64,000 nucleotides of DNA from Semisulcospira habei (Eukaryota > Mollusca > Gastropoda > Semisulcospiridae), in NCBI GenBank assembly GCA_036245525.1, contig BTPG01000003.1:214170449-214234448 (forward strand). The letters are read 5' to 3'. This document shows positions 33,239-42,276 of this stretch, in pieces (positions within the stretch are counted from its first letter, which is position 1; each line of letters opens with the position of its first letter). The notes under the pieces are model-generated. The model searched no databases. It worked only from the letters and a program-made list of their open reading frames with translations, and was not told the origin of the DNA. The position numbers were made by a program, and so were the translations under genes.

Positions 33239-34229
33239 ACTTTATATAATTCGGACATGTAGGGTCTACTAATCAGTTGTGCACATTACTCTGTGCACTC
33301 TAAGGTTATTTTGTGATTTTTTTCAAACTTCGTCATATTGGGGCGTGGTGATAAAATCGTGTGTTTTGTGTGTGCGGTGCTTTGGAACTTATATCATATC
33401 CTGCATTGTGTTGTGCCGTTTAGACGAGTCCGCAAGCAGTCATCTCGTGTACTTCTTTAGCTTCCATTTTTCTGGACCTCAAACGCATACTGTGTTGTGA
33501 GTGAAATTACATCGTCTCTCATTATATTGTGCTTTTCGAGATAATAACATGACAAAGTGAGTAAAAACTATTTTATTACATTCAGTTCACATCATGATAT
33601 CAACGCTGCGTGTTGCAGAGATTTACCACACCGGTCAGTACGTTAACACTGCTGTCTTTGTGACCTAACTGGGGCCAACCATCCTCACTGACCATTCGAT
33701 AATTAGGGGGATTTGTAACAGCTGTGTTTACATATGGCGATGCGGTCAGATCGTGGCGCTGCAGTCTACTTGTTGAGCTGTCACGCCTGACCGCCTGTAC
33801 AAACTGTGCCAGTCTTCTCCTCCAGAGATCGCAGCTTGGCGTGTCCGGCATCTTACATCACCGTTCCATGCCAGCAAGTATGCAACACCCACCACCACAC
33901 CCAACCCCCATTCACTTCCCCCGCCCTCCCCCAACTTCCCCTTTCCGCTCCCTGAGCGCCCTCTCAGCCTACCCTCAGTTTCTTAACACCCCCCCCCTCT
34001 CCCCCCCTCCGTCAGATCTACTCCTCTGAGTGATCTCCCTCCCTTCCCACCCACCCACTCTCTCACTCCCCTCCCCGTGTGCATGCAGTATCCATAATGG
34101 CTCTCTCTGTATAATCCCCTGTTGCGTCATGTGACGAGTGTCCATCCTTCCTTCACCAGCCCTAAGCACAACTGAGGCCGCTAGTCAACATGGCGACTGC
34201 ACTAACCTCCCTTCAACGATAACTAACAG
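33239..34229 (+). other. Leader region before an SGNH-type LINE ORF1
   Basis: No gene is seen. The last 350 bp are C-rich on the plus strand (CCACCACACCC, CCCCTCTCCCC runs) and the sequence leads to the ORF1 ATG at 34230. It may be the 5' untranslated region of the element whose ORF1 follows. Confidence 0.4.
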
Positions 34230-35798
34230 ATGAGCCCGACAACAAGGTCCAAGTTGAATTTTACCCACACAAATGTTGAAGAAATAAAACATACATTAGA
34301 CCCAATTCAAATAACTTACAACACGGACCCTGCCAAACTGCCTGTGTGGCGAAAAGTGCTGCATCTGCGTTACGTCGGGGAATTCAAGCGCCAGGGTGTC
34401 GCAACAACATGGGAAGATTACGCAGAGAACCATGTAGCCTACGAAAAACAAATTGAGCTTGATGCGCCTAGCCTGCCCGATGAACTAGTGCACTCAACTA
34501 TACGGTTAAGAGACGATAAGCGACAACTGCTGGTGATACATGTATATTACACCACTGCCAGTTTCCTGGTCCAGGGCCGGTCCTGCCGCCAGAGGGTGGA
34601 CAGGGAGTTTGCGGCATTGAAAGATATCGTCAACACTCTGTCTGCACATTCTGGTCACGGTCATTTGGCACTTCCATCACCACTCTCTCCAGCTAACAGT
34701 ACACGGTATGTGCCAGACTGTGATGACACGCTGACAACCTCCATCATGAATACGAACGATCCAACCCCAGATACGCTCAACACAGGTGGCACTGGCACTG
34801 CTACATTCCATCACGCTGCATCCACCACGTCGACGGCAGCACTGGTAATACTATCATCACCGCCAGCAGCGACATCAGCCACAACGTCAGCAGCACTAGC
34901 ACTGTTTCCTCCATCGTCAAAAGCGACAACAGTGGTGGTGCTGTCATCAACCATGACGTCAACAGCACTGGAACTATCTCCACCGCTAACTGCGACAGCA
35001 GTGGTTGTGCTGCCATCAGATACGTCAGCAGCACTAACGCTAACAGAGACAACAACAGTTGCAGTGCTGCATCCTGCCACGACGTCAGCAGCGCTGGGAC
35101 TGTCATCACCAACGCCGACAGCGACAACAGTGGCAGTGCTGCTATCAGCCGCGACGTCAGCGGCACTGGCACTGTCATCACCACCACCTACAGTGACAAC
35201 AACAGTGGCAGTGCTGCTATCGGCCGTGACATTAGCAACACTGGCACTGTCATCACCACCGCCAACAGTGACAACAACAGTAGCAGTGCTGCTATCAACC
35301 ATGACGTCAGCAGCAATGGCACCATCATCAGCACCGCTGACAGCGACAACATCAGTGTCAGTGCTGCTATCAGCCACGAAGTCAGCAGCACTGGCACTAT
35401 CATCACCACCGCAAACAGCGACAACAACAGTGGCAGTGCTGCCATCAGCCAAGACGGCAGCAGCACTGGCACTATCATCACCCCTGACAACAGTGGCAGT
35501 GCTGCTATCAACCATGATGTCAGCAGCACTGGCACTATCATCACCACCGCAGACAGCGACAACAACATTGGCAGTGCTGCCATCAGCCACAACGACGGCA
35601 GCACTGGCACTATCATCACCACCACCAACAGCGACAACAACAGTGGCAGTGCTGCCGTCATCCACGACGTCAGCAGCACTGGCACCAGCATCATCACCAC
35701 CAACAGCGAAAACAACAGTGACAGTGCTGCTCCCTCAGCCACGACGTCGGCAACACTGGCACTATCATCACAACCGCCAACAGCGACAACAACAGTGA
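34230..35798 (+). CDS. LINE ORF1 N-terminal domain with 25-residue repeats
   Basis: A 522-codon frame. Residues 1-150 form a compact domain with LPVWRKVLHLRYVGEF and VIHVYYTTASFLVQG, then a Cys/Arg-rich CRQRVDREFAAL. I recall this type of domain from ORF1 proteins of mollusc LINEs. From about residue 185 the protein is a tandem array of about 25-residue units rich in Ala, Thr, Ser, Val and Pro (TTTVAVLLSA, TSAALALSSPP). The C-terminal part of ORF1 resumes in other frames at 36013 and 36275, so copy-number change in the repeat has probably broken the frame. Function of the repeat is unknown. Confidence 0.6.
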   Translation: MSPTTRSKLNFTHTNVEEIKHTLDPIQITYNTDPAKLPVWRKVLHLRYVGEFKRQGVATTWEDYAENHVAYEKQIELDAPSLPDELVHSTIRLRDDKRQLLVIHVYYTTASFLVQGRSCRQRVDREFAALKDIVNTLSAHSGHGHLALPSPLSPANSTRYVPDCDDTLTTSIMNTNDPTPDTLNTGGTGTATFHHAASTTSTAALVILSSPPAATSATTSAALALFPPSSKATTVVVLSSTMTSTALELSPPLTATAVVVLPSDTSAALTLTETTTVAVLHPATTSAALGLSSPTPTATTVAVLLSAATSAALALSSPPPTVTTTVAVLLSAVTLATLALSSPPPTVTTTVAVLLSTMTSAAMAPSSAPLTATTSVSVLLSATKSAALALSSPPQTATTTVAVLPSAKTAAALALSSPLTTVAVLLSTMMSAALALSSPPQTATTTLAVLPSATTTAALALSSPPPTATTTVAVLPSSTTSAALAPASSPPTAKTTVTVLLPQPRRRQHWHYHHNRQQRQQQ

Positions 35799-35960
35799 TA
35801 GTGCTGTCATCAGCCATGACGTCCGCATCACTGACGCTGCTCCCTCCACGGCCAACAGCGACAACAACTGCGGTAGTGCTGTCATCAGCAATGGCGTCAC
35901 TAGCAATAGCACTGTTGTCGCTACCAGCAACAGCGACAGCGGTGCTACTGTTGCCATCAA
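34800..35960. repeat. VNTR, ~75-bp units within ORF1
   Basis: Around 15 imperfect units of about 63-75 bp built on GTCAGCAGCACTGGCACTAT, CATCACCACCG and CAACAACAGTGGCAGTGCTG. Units lack stops in more than one frame on both strands, producing long overlapping open frames. Confidence 0.9.
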
Positions 35961-36012
35961 CCACGACGTCAGGAGCAGAGGCACTCAGGCCCCCATTCTT
36001 GATCCTGTAAAG

Positions 36013-36285
36013 GTGGTCGAGTCCGCGTGCCAGACTGGCTGCCCTGTGATTTTGATACCAGATCCCCTGGTTGTGGAGCGCCTGATGGCGGAGATACCTG
36101 CTCTCCGGACCGCCGTTGGGGAGATCCGACAATCCTACAACATAGAGGTGGATTCTCTCCATACGGAGATCAGGCACTTGCGTGAACGGGTCACCAAACT
36201 AGAGGGGAGAAGGAGGGTCAAAGAAGCGGGAAAAAAAAGGCAACAAAAACACCTCCTATGCCCAGTACAAGCAAGTGGTGGATAA
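36013..36285 (+). pseudogene. LINE ORF1 coiled-coil segment (frame-shifted)
   Basis: The readable part is VVERLMAEIPALRTAVGEIR, then IEVDSLHTEIRHLRERVTKLEGRRRV. This is an amphipathic helix with heptad spacing, hence a likely coiled coil, followed by a lysine-rich stretch. It sits between the repeat region and the SGNH domain, as in copy B where a coiled coil precedes the esterase. It runs in a different frame from both neighbours, so the copy is decayed. Confidence 0.55.
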
Positions 36286-36745
36286 TGCACCCACCAGCAA
36301 AACAACGGCTGACCCCCAAAGTGCAGCTCATGACGACACCACTATTTCGCCGACCCCCCAGCAAAAAGGAACAGTACCTAATGCGCGACCCCCTTACGCC
36401 GTCAATCCCACTATCCGTCCTGGGATACCAGAACTGAGGCCTAACACCCACACGCTACTTCTTGGCGACTCGGTACTGCGCGGCCTGCACGGTAATCTGA
36501 TGTCTGTCACTGACACAGAAATGGCGCAAGTTGTGTCAGTGTCGAGCCTCAGCAGAGCCGACATCCTTCAGCGCCTTCACGATTCCGAGCCCACGAATAC
36601 AGTCACCACAGTCGTTGTACATGTTGGCATAAACGACTGTAAGCGTGGGTTCGTCATCGGCAGGAAGGGCTGGAGGGATGTGATCTTCGCTGCTAAACAC
36701 GCTATGCTATGCTATTTTAGAAAGGGATCTGGACTTCCACCTTTC
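36275..36745 (+). pseudogene. SGNH esterase domain of LINE ORF1, truncated
   Basis: THTLLLGDSVLRGLHG (nucleophile Ser block, about residue 62) and VVVHVGINDCKRG (Asn block, about 115) are clear. The domain breaks off after about residue 150, before the C-terminal Asp-His block, where a G-rich tract (36760-36805) begins. It lies in frame 2 relative to the repeat-bearing N-terminus. The missing half would be needed for catalysis, so it is dead. Confidence 0.7.
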
Positions 36746-36759
36746 GCTGATTTCGTCCA

Positions 36760-36805
36760 GGGGGGGTGGGGCGGGGGATGGGGGGGGGGGGGAGGGGGTT
36801 TATTT
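36760..36805. repeat. G-rich tract
   Basis: Runs of G up to 13, interrupted by single T, A or C bases. It marks the boundary between the truncated SGNH ORF1 and the 3' end of the minus-strand I-like LINE. It could form quadruplex structures. Confidence 0.8.
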
Positions 36806-36984
36806 TGACTGTTGCTGACGTACGCGCATCGCTTTATTCTATCCTTCATCATGCCTGTCCGCGCCTTGGGCGGTTGGGTCGTTGGGGAGAGCCCGTGCTC
36901 CAGTGGGTGTCCGGGTCCCGGTCTCGCTGGGTCGGTGGTGTTGTTTGCCTTCTCTCTCCTTCCTTGTTTGTTTATATGTACTTA

Positions 36985-37200
36985 ACTATGGGGGTGCTCG
37001 TTGAGCAGGTGTATTGTGAGTTTGGTGGTGGTGGACCATGTTGTAGGGTCAGGGTTTATGAGGCCTTCTAACATGAGGGGCGTGTTCAGTCTTTCTGCTA
37101 TTGTGGCTCTGGTTTCTTCTATATTTTGGCAGTCTAATAGTACGTGCTCCGTAGTGAGTATGTGGCCGCATGTGCATACTATTTGGTTCGGGTGGACTAG
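36985..37200 (-). CDS. I-like LINE ORF2 C-terminus (zinc knuckle), 3' of LTR insertion
   Basis: A segment with CTCGHILTTEHVLLDC (CCHC-like) and TRATIAERLNTPLML, ending with a stop at about 36985. It is the C-terminal end of the ORF2 whose main part lies at 47035-50459. The LTR retrotransposon inserted between them, at the residues just before HPNQIVC. Confidence 0.8.
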
Positions 37201-37398
37201 TGTTACACTATAAGTGTATACGACCAATATCACGGTCGGGTAATTTTATAATTTCCCTTGATATGAAAATAACGAGGGTATAATTAGTACCACGGGCTCA
37301 CGTGGAGTTGACAAGTGGCCGGCCCTACTAAGCTGGGACTAATGAATAAATAATGAGCCCTCGTTAGTAGTGAGGAACACAGACTCCTGCTGACAAAG

Positions 37399-37945
37399 AA
37401 TAATTATGAGAGTCAGTAATAGGTTACTGGTCAGCTAAGATCAGAGGACGCTGGCCACCATAATAGATGTGGAATAATTAGGAGAGACAGTAATGGGTCC
37501 CTGGTCAGCTAAGATCAGAGGACGCTGGCCACCATAACAGATGTGAAATAATTAGGAGAGACAGTAATGGGTCCCTGGTCAGCTAAGATCAGAGGACACT
37601 GGCCACCATAATAGATGTGGAATAATTATGAGAGACAGTAATGGGTTCCTTTGATAGCTAGGATCAGAGGACGCTGGCCACCATAATAGATGTGGAATAA
37701 TTAGGAGAGACAGTAATGAGTTCCTTTGATAGCTAGGATCAGAGGACGCTGACCAGCATAATAGATGTGGAATAATTATGAGAGACAGTAATGGGTCCCT
37801 GGTCAGCTAGGATCAGAGGGCGCTATCCACCAGAGCAGATGGGGGATAGATTATGGGCGACAGTAATAGCTCCTTTGACAGATAGGGTCAGGGGACGCTG
37901 GCCACCATGATAGATGTGGAATAATATGGGTGACAGTAATAGCCC
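37399..37945. repeat. Tandem ~74-bp repeats in U3 of 5' LTR
   Basis: About seven units with GATCAGAGGACGCTGGCCAC and AGAGACAGTAATGGGTCCCT. The same block is present in the 3' LTR at about 45903-46432. Confidence 0.9.
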
Positions 37946-37990
37946 CTTTGACTGGTTGAGACAAAGGGGAGATGCCCTCGGCCAGAACGG

Positions 37991-38000
37991 GTATATATAT
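37991..38000 (+). promoter_or_regulatory. Candidate LTR TATA box
   Basis: GTATATATAT lies between the U3 repeats and the GA-rich units. The matching site in the 3' LTR is near 46494-46503. Confidence 0.5.
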
Positions 38001-38471
38001 TGGGGGTAAACACCAGAACGGGAGAGCTCACAACGAAGAAAACGAGATAGAGAGAGAGCTCGCACAATGACCAGAACGAGAGAGCTCACAACGAAGAAAA
38101 CGAGAGAGAGAGAGAGAGCTCGCACAATGACCAGAACGAGAGAGCTCACAACGAAGAAAACGAGATAGAGAGAGAGCTCGCACAATGACCAGAACGAGAG
38201 AGCTCACAACGAAGGGAACGAGATAGATAGAGAGTACACAACGAAGAGAGTGAGATAGATAGATAGAGGGAGCTGAGAAGCGAGAGACCGAGCTCCGGTA
38301 TTTTCGCCATTTTAGTATGCCATGCTAGTAGGTTGGTTGTGCCCAACCTATTAGACCCACGATGACCAAGAAATAAAAGACTCTTCTGGAAACACTCTTG
38401 TCTGGCTGCGTCTTCCATCTACAACACCTTGCGTGTGGCTGCGGTAGTGTAACACTACCGTATCTTCATAT

Positions 38472-38490
38472 TTGGTGCCGTGACCAGGAT
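38472..38490 (+). promoter_or_regulatory. Candidate primer-binding site
   Basis: TTGGTGCCGTGACCAGG begins 18 bp after the 5' LTR and carries the TGG expected to pair with a tRNA CCA end. The tRNA species is not determined. Confidence 0.5.
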
Positions 38491-38629
38491 CTCGGAACGG
38501 GAAGAAACAGAGGAACGAAGAAACAGAAAAACTAGACTATCAGCACCAAATCGACAGCCAACGACGCAAGGGTGGAAGAGCAGACCAGAAAGAGAAGAGA
38601 AGAGTGCAAGCCAACAACCCGAAGAGAAG

Positions 38630-38820
38630 AGAAGAGTTCGAGCCCACTTCAAGAAAAGCAGAGTTCGAGCCCACGTCAAGGAAAAGCAGAGTTCGAGCCC
38701 ACGTCAAGGAAAAGCAGAGTTCGAGCCCACTTCAAGAAAAGCAGAGTTCGAGCCCACTTCAAGAAAAGCAGAGTTCGAGCCCACGTCAAGGAAAAAAACA
38801 GAGTTCGAGCCCACGGGACG
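38630..38820. repeat. Leader minisatellite (27-28 bp units)
   Basis: About seven units of GTTCGAGCCCAC followed by TTCAAGAAAAGCAGA or GTCAAGGAAAAGCAGA. All three forward frames stay open across it. It sits in the untranslated leader before gag. Confidence 0.9.
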
Positions 38821-38959
38821 TCTGCGACTCATTCAAGACCAACAGCCGAAAGGATCACGGGGTAAGTGACTTTTTCGTTTTAACCCTTGTTGAGTCTTAT
38901 ATAGGAGCCAGACCAGTTAGCTAGAGTTGTGTTGTTGTTACATTTAAAAAGAAACAAAA

Positions 38960-39829
38960 ATGGCAGAGGAAGTGTTTAGGATTTTAGGCGAAAAAGTAGA
39001 GGAAATGAGTCAGGCGATTAACGCCCAGAGTATAGGGCAGATGGTAGGAACGTTTGACGGAAAGCCTACCAAATTTAGGGAGTGGATAAAAGAAATTGAC
39101 AAATATGCAGTGCTAATAAAAGCCCTCAACAGGCGCCCGGTCATTGCTTATCAAGCAAGCTCGGGGGTGGTGAGTGATTTTATCCACCGATTCTTACAAA
39201 CGGAAGCGGCAGGGGATTGGGATGAACTGAAAAGGCAGCTAACCGTAAGGTTCGGCGAAATCGCCGATGAAAATCATGCTTTTGCGTTGCTACAGCGGGT
39301 GAAACAAAACCCGAGGAAAAGCGTGCCTCTGTACGCAGAGCGACTAATGACTCTGGCCGGCGAAGCCTTCCCGAGTCCGATGGGCGCTGCTGTGGTACAA
39401 CGGCAACTAATAAATTTCTTTGTTGACGGATTGGCGCACGACTTTCTTAAGATGAAAGTCCTGAGGGACAACTCAAATACGTTAGATAGGGCCGTGCAGG
39501 TGGCCATGCAGGAGGAAAACCTTCGCCATAGGTTTGAGCTACGCACGATAAACAATCGGCCAGTTAGTCAGCCGAGAGCGACAGCTAGGGGTGGAGAAGA
39601 GGCTATGGAAGTAGACCATGCTCGTCACCGTAATTGTTTTAAATGCGGGAGAGTAGGGCACCAGGCACGAAATTGCCGAGCGATAGGGACGGTTGGTCAG
39701 CAAACAATGCGTCCCCCGATTCAATGCTGGAAGTGTGGGGAACGAGGTCACATTCAGCGGGAATGTAGAAAGGCCAGAAACAGGCGGCCACAAGGTCAAA
39801 GAAGGTTTCCGACGAGGCAGGAAAACTAG
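38960..39829 (+). CDS. gag: Gag (capsid-nucleocapsid) of the LTR retrotransposon
   Basis: 289 codons from ATG at 38960 (AAAAATGGCAGAGG context). Residues 20-190 form the retrotransposon capsid-like domain (FDGKPTKFREWIKEIDKYA, FIHRFLQTEAAGDWDELKRQL, VPLYAERLMTLAGEAF). Two nucleocapsid zinc knuckles follow, CFKCGRVGHQARNC (about 224-237) and CWKCGERGHIQREC (about 256-269). Gag forms the particle and packages RNA. The frame is intact. Pol lies in the -1 frame and overlaps its end by about 60 nt (39769-39829), the layout of programmed -1 frameshifting. I see no textbook slippery heptamer; the GGAAAAC just before the stop is only a candidate. Confidence 0.93.
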   Translation: MAEEVFRILGEKVEEMSQAINAQSIGQMVGTFDGKPTKFREWIKEIDKYAVLIKALNRRPVIAYQASSGVVSDFIHRFLQTEAAGDWDELKRQLTVRFGEIADENHAFALLQRVKQNPRKSVPLYAERLMTLAGEAFPSPMGAAVVQRQLINFFVDGLAHDFLKMKVLRDNSNTLDRAVQVAMQEENLRHRFELRTINNRPVSQPRATARGGEEAMEVDHARHRNCFKCGRVGHQARNCRAIGTVGQQTMRPPIQCWKCGERGHIQRECRKARNRRPQGQRRFPTRQEN

Positions 39830-42276
39830 AAGGTTCTGCGGCACACGAAGCCGTTACGCAGGAACGGAAAAGTAGAAAGAGTCAGTTGTTTAGCATTAAT
39901 GTAGCGGGTAGTCCTAAGTGCATAGTGTTCAAAATTGGGAAGCAACGATTTCGTAGCTTGATCGATACGGGAGCAGAGGTGTCTTTGATTAGCAAGGGGG
40001 CTTACGATAAACTCAGTCATAAGCCAAAGTTAGGAAAGGGAGATGTGTCGTTACAGTCAGTTAGTGGAGAAGCTTTACACGTATTGGGGAGTTCAGAATT
40101 AGAATTTACGGTAGCGGGGCAAAAGTTTAAACATAAGTTCTACGTGGTATCAGGGCTCAACAGGAACTTTATTTTGGGAAATGACTGGTTAGACAAAAAC
40201 GGGGTGAGGATTTATTTTGACTTGAAGAAACTCAGAGTCGGAAGTGTTTATGTGCCCTATGAACAGGACATCCACATTTCGTCTTTGGTCAGAGTGACTA
40301 AGACGAAAGTGATAAAACCTCAGACGGCAGAAGTACTCCAGGTACGGATGAAGAATGCTCCGTATTTTGCAAGAGAGACACTCTTAGAGATTTCGGAAAC
40401 AGACAAGGGATTTATAGCACAAGAACCGGGACTGTTAGTGACAAGCACGGTAGTCAGGCAAAATAAGCACCAGACGTACCCCATACTGATAGTAAACAAC
40501 ACAAACAAGACGTATAGAGTTAGAAGGGGTTGTGTTGTAGGGAAGGTAACAGCAGTTCAAGAAGTACATGAAGTACAGATAGGGTCGGTTGATCGGCAGG
40601 TATCGGCAGTCGACTTGACGGAAGTCACTGCGCCGGAAAAGATGAAAGATGTAGTGTCAGAGCTCATTACGAACAATCAAGACTTGTTCGCGAATAGCGA
40701 CCTTGATTTAGGGGCTACTGACACTGTCACGATGAAACTAGATACCGGCGATCATCCTCCCATTAGGATAAAACCGTATAGAATCCCGCTTCAAGATAGA
40801 GAGATTGTTGACAAGGCTCTAGAAGAGATGTTACAGGCAGGTGTGATAAGACGTTCTCAGTCCCCATGGTCTTTTAGTTTAGTGATTGTATCCAAGAAGG
40901 ATGGGTCGAAACGTTTATGTGTTGACTTTAGAAAACTGAATGAGGTTACAAAGAAAACATCGTACCCACTACCGCTGATAGATGACATTTTGTCACTGCT
41001 TGGAAAGGCCAAGTATTTTACCAGTCTGGACCTTAAGTCGGGATACTGGCAGGTCAAGATGGCGGATCAGGAGAGTAGGGATAGAGTAGCATTTGCATGC
41101 CACAAAGGATTATTCGAATTCACGAAAATGCCTTTTGGTTTGGTGGGAGCACCGGGATTGTTCATGATGCTTATGAATATCGTGCTAGCCGGTTTAGAAA
41201 GTTTTGCCTGTGCCTATCTCGATGACATTTTGATCTTCTCAGAAACAATAGAAGACCATCTGTGTCACCTTCAGACAGTCTTTGATCGATTGAGACAGCA
41301 TGACCTGAAGCTGAAACTCAAGAAGTGTCAGTTCTTTGAGGAAGAAACCAAATACTTAGGGTTTGTCATTAGTAACCAGGGGATAAAACCGGATGAGGAA
41401 AAGGTAAAAGTCATTAGGGCTATGGCGGCTCCGACCTGTGTCAGAGAGTGCCGTTTGTTCATTGGTATGATTGGGTTTTACAGGAAAATGATTCCTAATT
41501 TCTCCCAGATGGCTGAACCAATCATAGCACTGACACGAAAGTATGCGAGATTCAGTTGGACAGAGGAATGCCAGAAAGCGTTTGATTTGATGAAGGAAAC
41601 GTTAGCTGTAGCACCAGTGTTAGCCTATCCAGATACACGGCGTCCGTACATCCTTTACACGGATGCCAGCGACACATGCGTGGGGGCATGTCTCGCGCAA
41701 AAATGCGATGAGGATTCAGACATTTCCCCAGGCTCAAAGGTAGAAAGACCTATTTACTTTCTATCCCATAAACTTAGTACCAGTCAGAGGAAATGGTCGA
41801 CAATAGAGAAAGAGGCTTTTGCGATCCATTATGCGCTTCAAAAGCTAAATCACTACTTGCATAATGCGGAGTTTGTAATCCGCACGGATCACATGCCTCT
41901 TAAGTATTTGCTTAATTCACCAATGCAGAATAAGAAGGTGCAGATGTGGGCCCTTGGCATTTCAGGATATAACTGTACTATTGAATATATCCCAGGTCCC
42001 CAAAATGTTTTGGCAGACTTACTATCCAGAATGCCGAGTGGTACTCACATGCCAGAGCATGAGGAAGAAGAAGAGTTAACCAGAGAGGTCAATGACAATG
42101 CTTTTGTCATTGGAGTCATAAACTCCAACCATTTCACACCCAAGCAGTTTGCTAGTTGTACAATAAGGGCAGGGTGTGACGAGAAGCTGGAAAAAGTTGA
42201 TCTTCCAGGGTTTGATATTATTGAGGAACAGGAGAAGGATTCTGAAATAGTGCGCTTAAAGGACATTATTGATTAG
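39769..42276 (+). CDS. pol: Pol: protease, reverse transcriptase, RNase H
   Basis: The frame opens at 39769 inside gag; the first ATG is at 39886. Residue numbers are from that ATG. The aspartic protease has LIDTGAEVSLIS (about 24-35). The RT has the FRKLNEVTKKTSYPLP fingers, FTSLDLKSGYWQVKM (first Asp), KMPFGLVGAPGLF and catalytic YLDDILIF (about 443-450). RNase H has LYTDASD (about 589-595), a WSTIEKEAFAI Glu and a RTDH block. All key residues are visible. The integrase continues in the +1 frame with a 17-nt overlap (42260-42276). This is probably a one-base frameshift, since related elements usually keep these domains in a single frame. Confidence 0.93.
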   Translation, partial: KGQKQAATRSKKVSDEAGKLEGSAAHEAVTQERKSRKSQLFSINVAGSPKCIVFKIGKQRFRSLIDTGAEVSLISKGAYDKLSHKPKLGKGDVSLQSVSGEALHVLGSSELEFTVAGQKFKHKFYVVSGLNRNFILGNDWLDKNGVRIYFDLKKLRVGSVYVPYEQDIHISSLVRVTKTKVIKPQTAEVLQVRMKNAPYFARETLLEISETDKGFIAQEPGLLVTSTVVRQNKHQTYPILIVNNTNKTYRVRRGCVVGKVTAVQEVHEVQIGSVDRQVSAVDLTEVTAPEKMKDVVSELITNNQDLFANSDLDLGATDTVTMKLDTGDHPPIRIKPYRIPLQDREIVDKALEEMLQAGVIRRSQSPWSFSLVIVSKKDGSKRLCVDFRKLNEVTKKTSYPLPLIDDILSLLGKAKYFTSLDLKSGYWQVKMADQESRDRVAFACHKGLFEFTKMPFGLVGAPGLFMMLMNIVLAGLESFACAYLDDILIFSETIEDHLCHLQTVFDRLRQHDLKLKLKKCQFFEEETKYLGFVISNQGIKPDEEKVKVIRAMAAPTCVRECRLFIGMIGFYRKMIPNFSQMAEPIIALTRKYARFSWTEECQKAFDLMKETLAVAPVLAYPDTRRPYILYTDASDTCVGACLAQKCDEDSDISPGSKVERPIYFLSHKLSTSQRKWSTIEKEAFAIHYALQKLNHYLHNAEFVIRTDHMPLKYLLNSPMQNKKVQMWALGISGYNCTIEYIPGPQNVLADLLSRMPSGTHMPEHEEEEELTREVNDNAFVIGVINSNHFTPKQFASCTIRAGCDEKLEKVDLPGFDIIEEQEKDSEIVRLKDIID

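Larger units (their letters stand above)
37201..38454 (+). repeat. 5' LTR (1,254 bp)
   Basis: It spans TGTTACACTA to TAGTGTAACA. U3 has about seven tandem ~74-bp units (37399-37945; landmark GATCAGAGGACGCTGGCCAC). Next come a TATA-like GTATATATAT (37991-38000) and three to four ~60-bp GA-rich units (about 38011-38230; CCAGAACGAGAGAGCTCAC). An AATAAA polyadenylation signal lies at 38372-38377. The tandem U3 units are in the place where LTR enhancers usually lie. It is 62 bp longer than the 3' LTR. Confidence 0.95.

Noticed and set aside
34811..36177. Minus-strand ORFs of 284 and 329 codons across the VNTR
   Set aside because: They exist because the repeat unit has no stops in several frames; domain evidence (SGNH, coiled coil, N-terminal domain) is on the plus strand.
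37399..37945. CRISPR-like array in the LTR
   Set aside because: Units are contiguous ~74-bp tandem repeats without unique spacers, and the sequence is eukaryotic LTR U3.
38480..38869. A separate protein-coding gene upstream of gag
   Set aside because: All three frames are open because of the repeat; no domain, and it lies in the leader between primer-binding site and gag.
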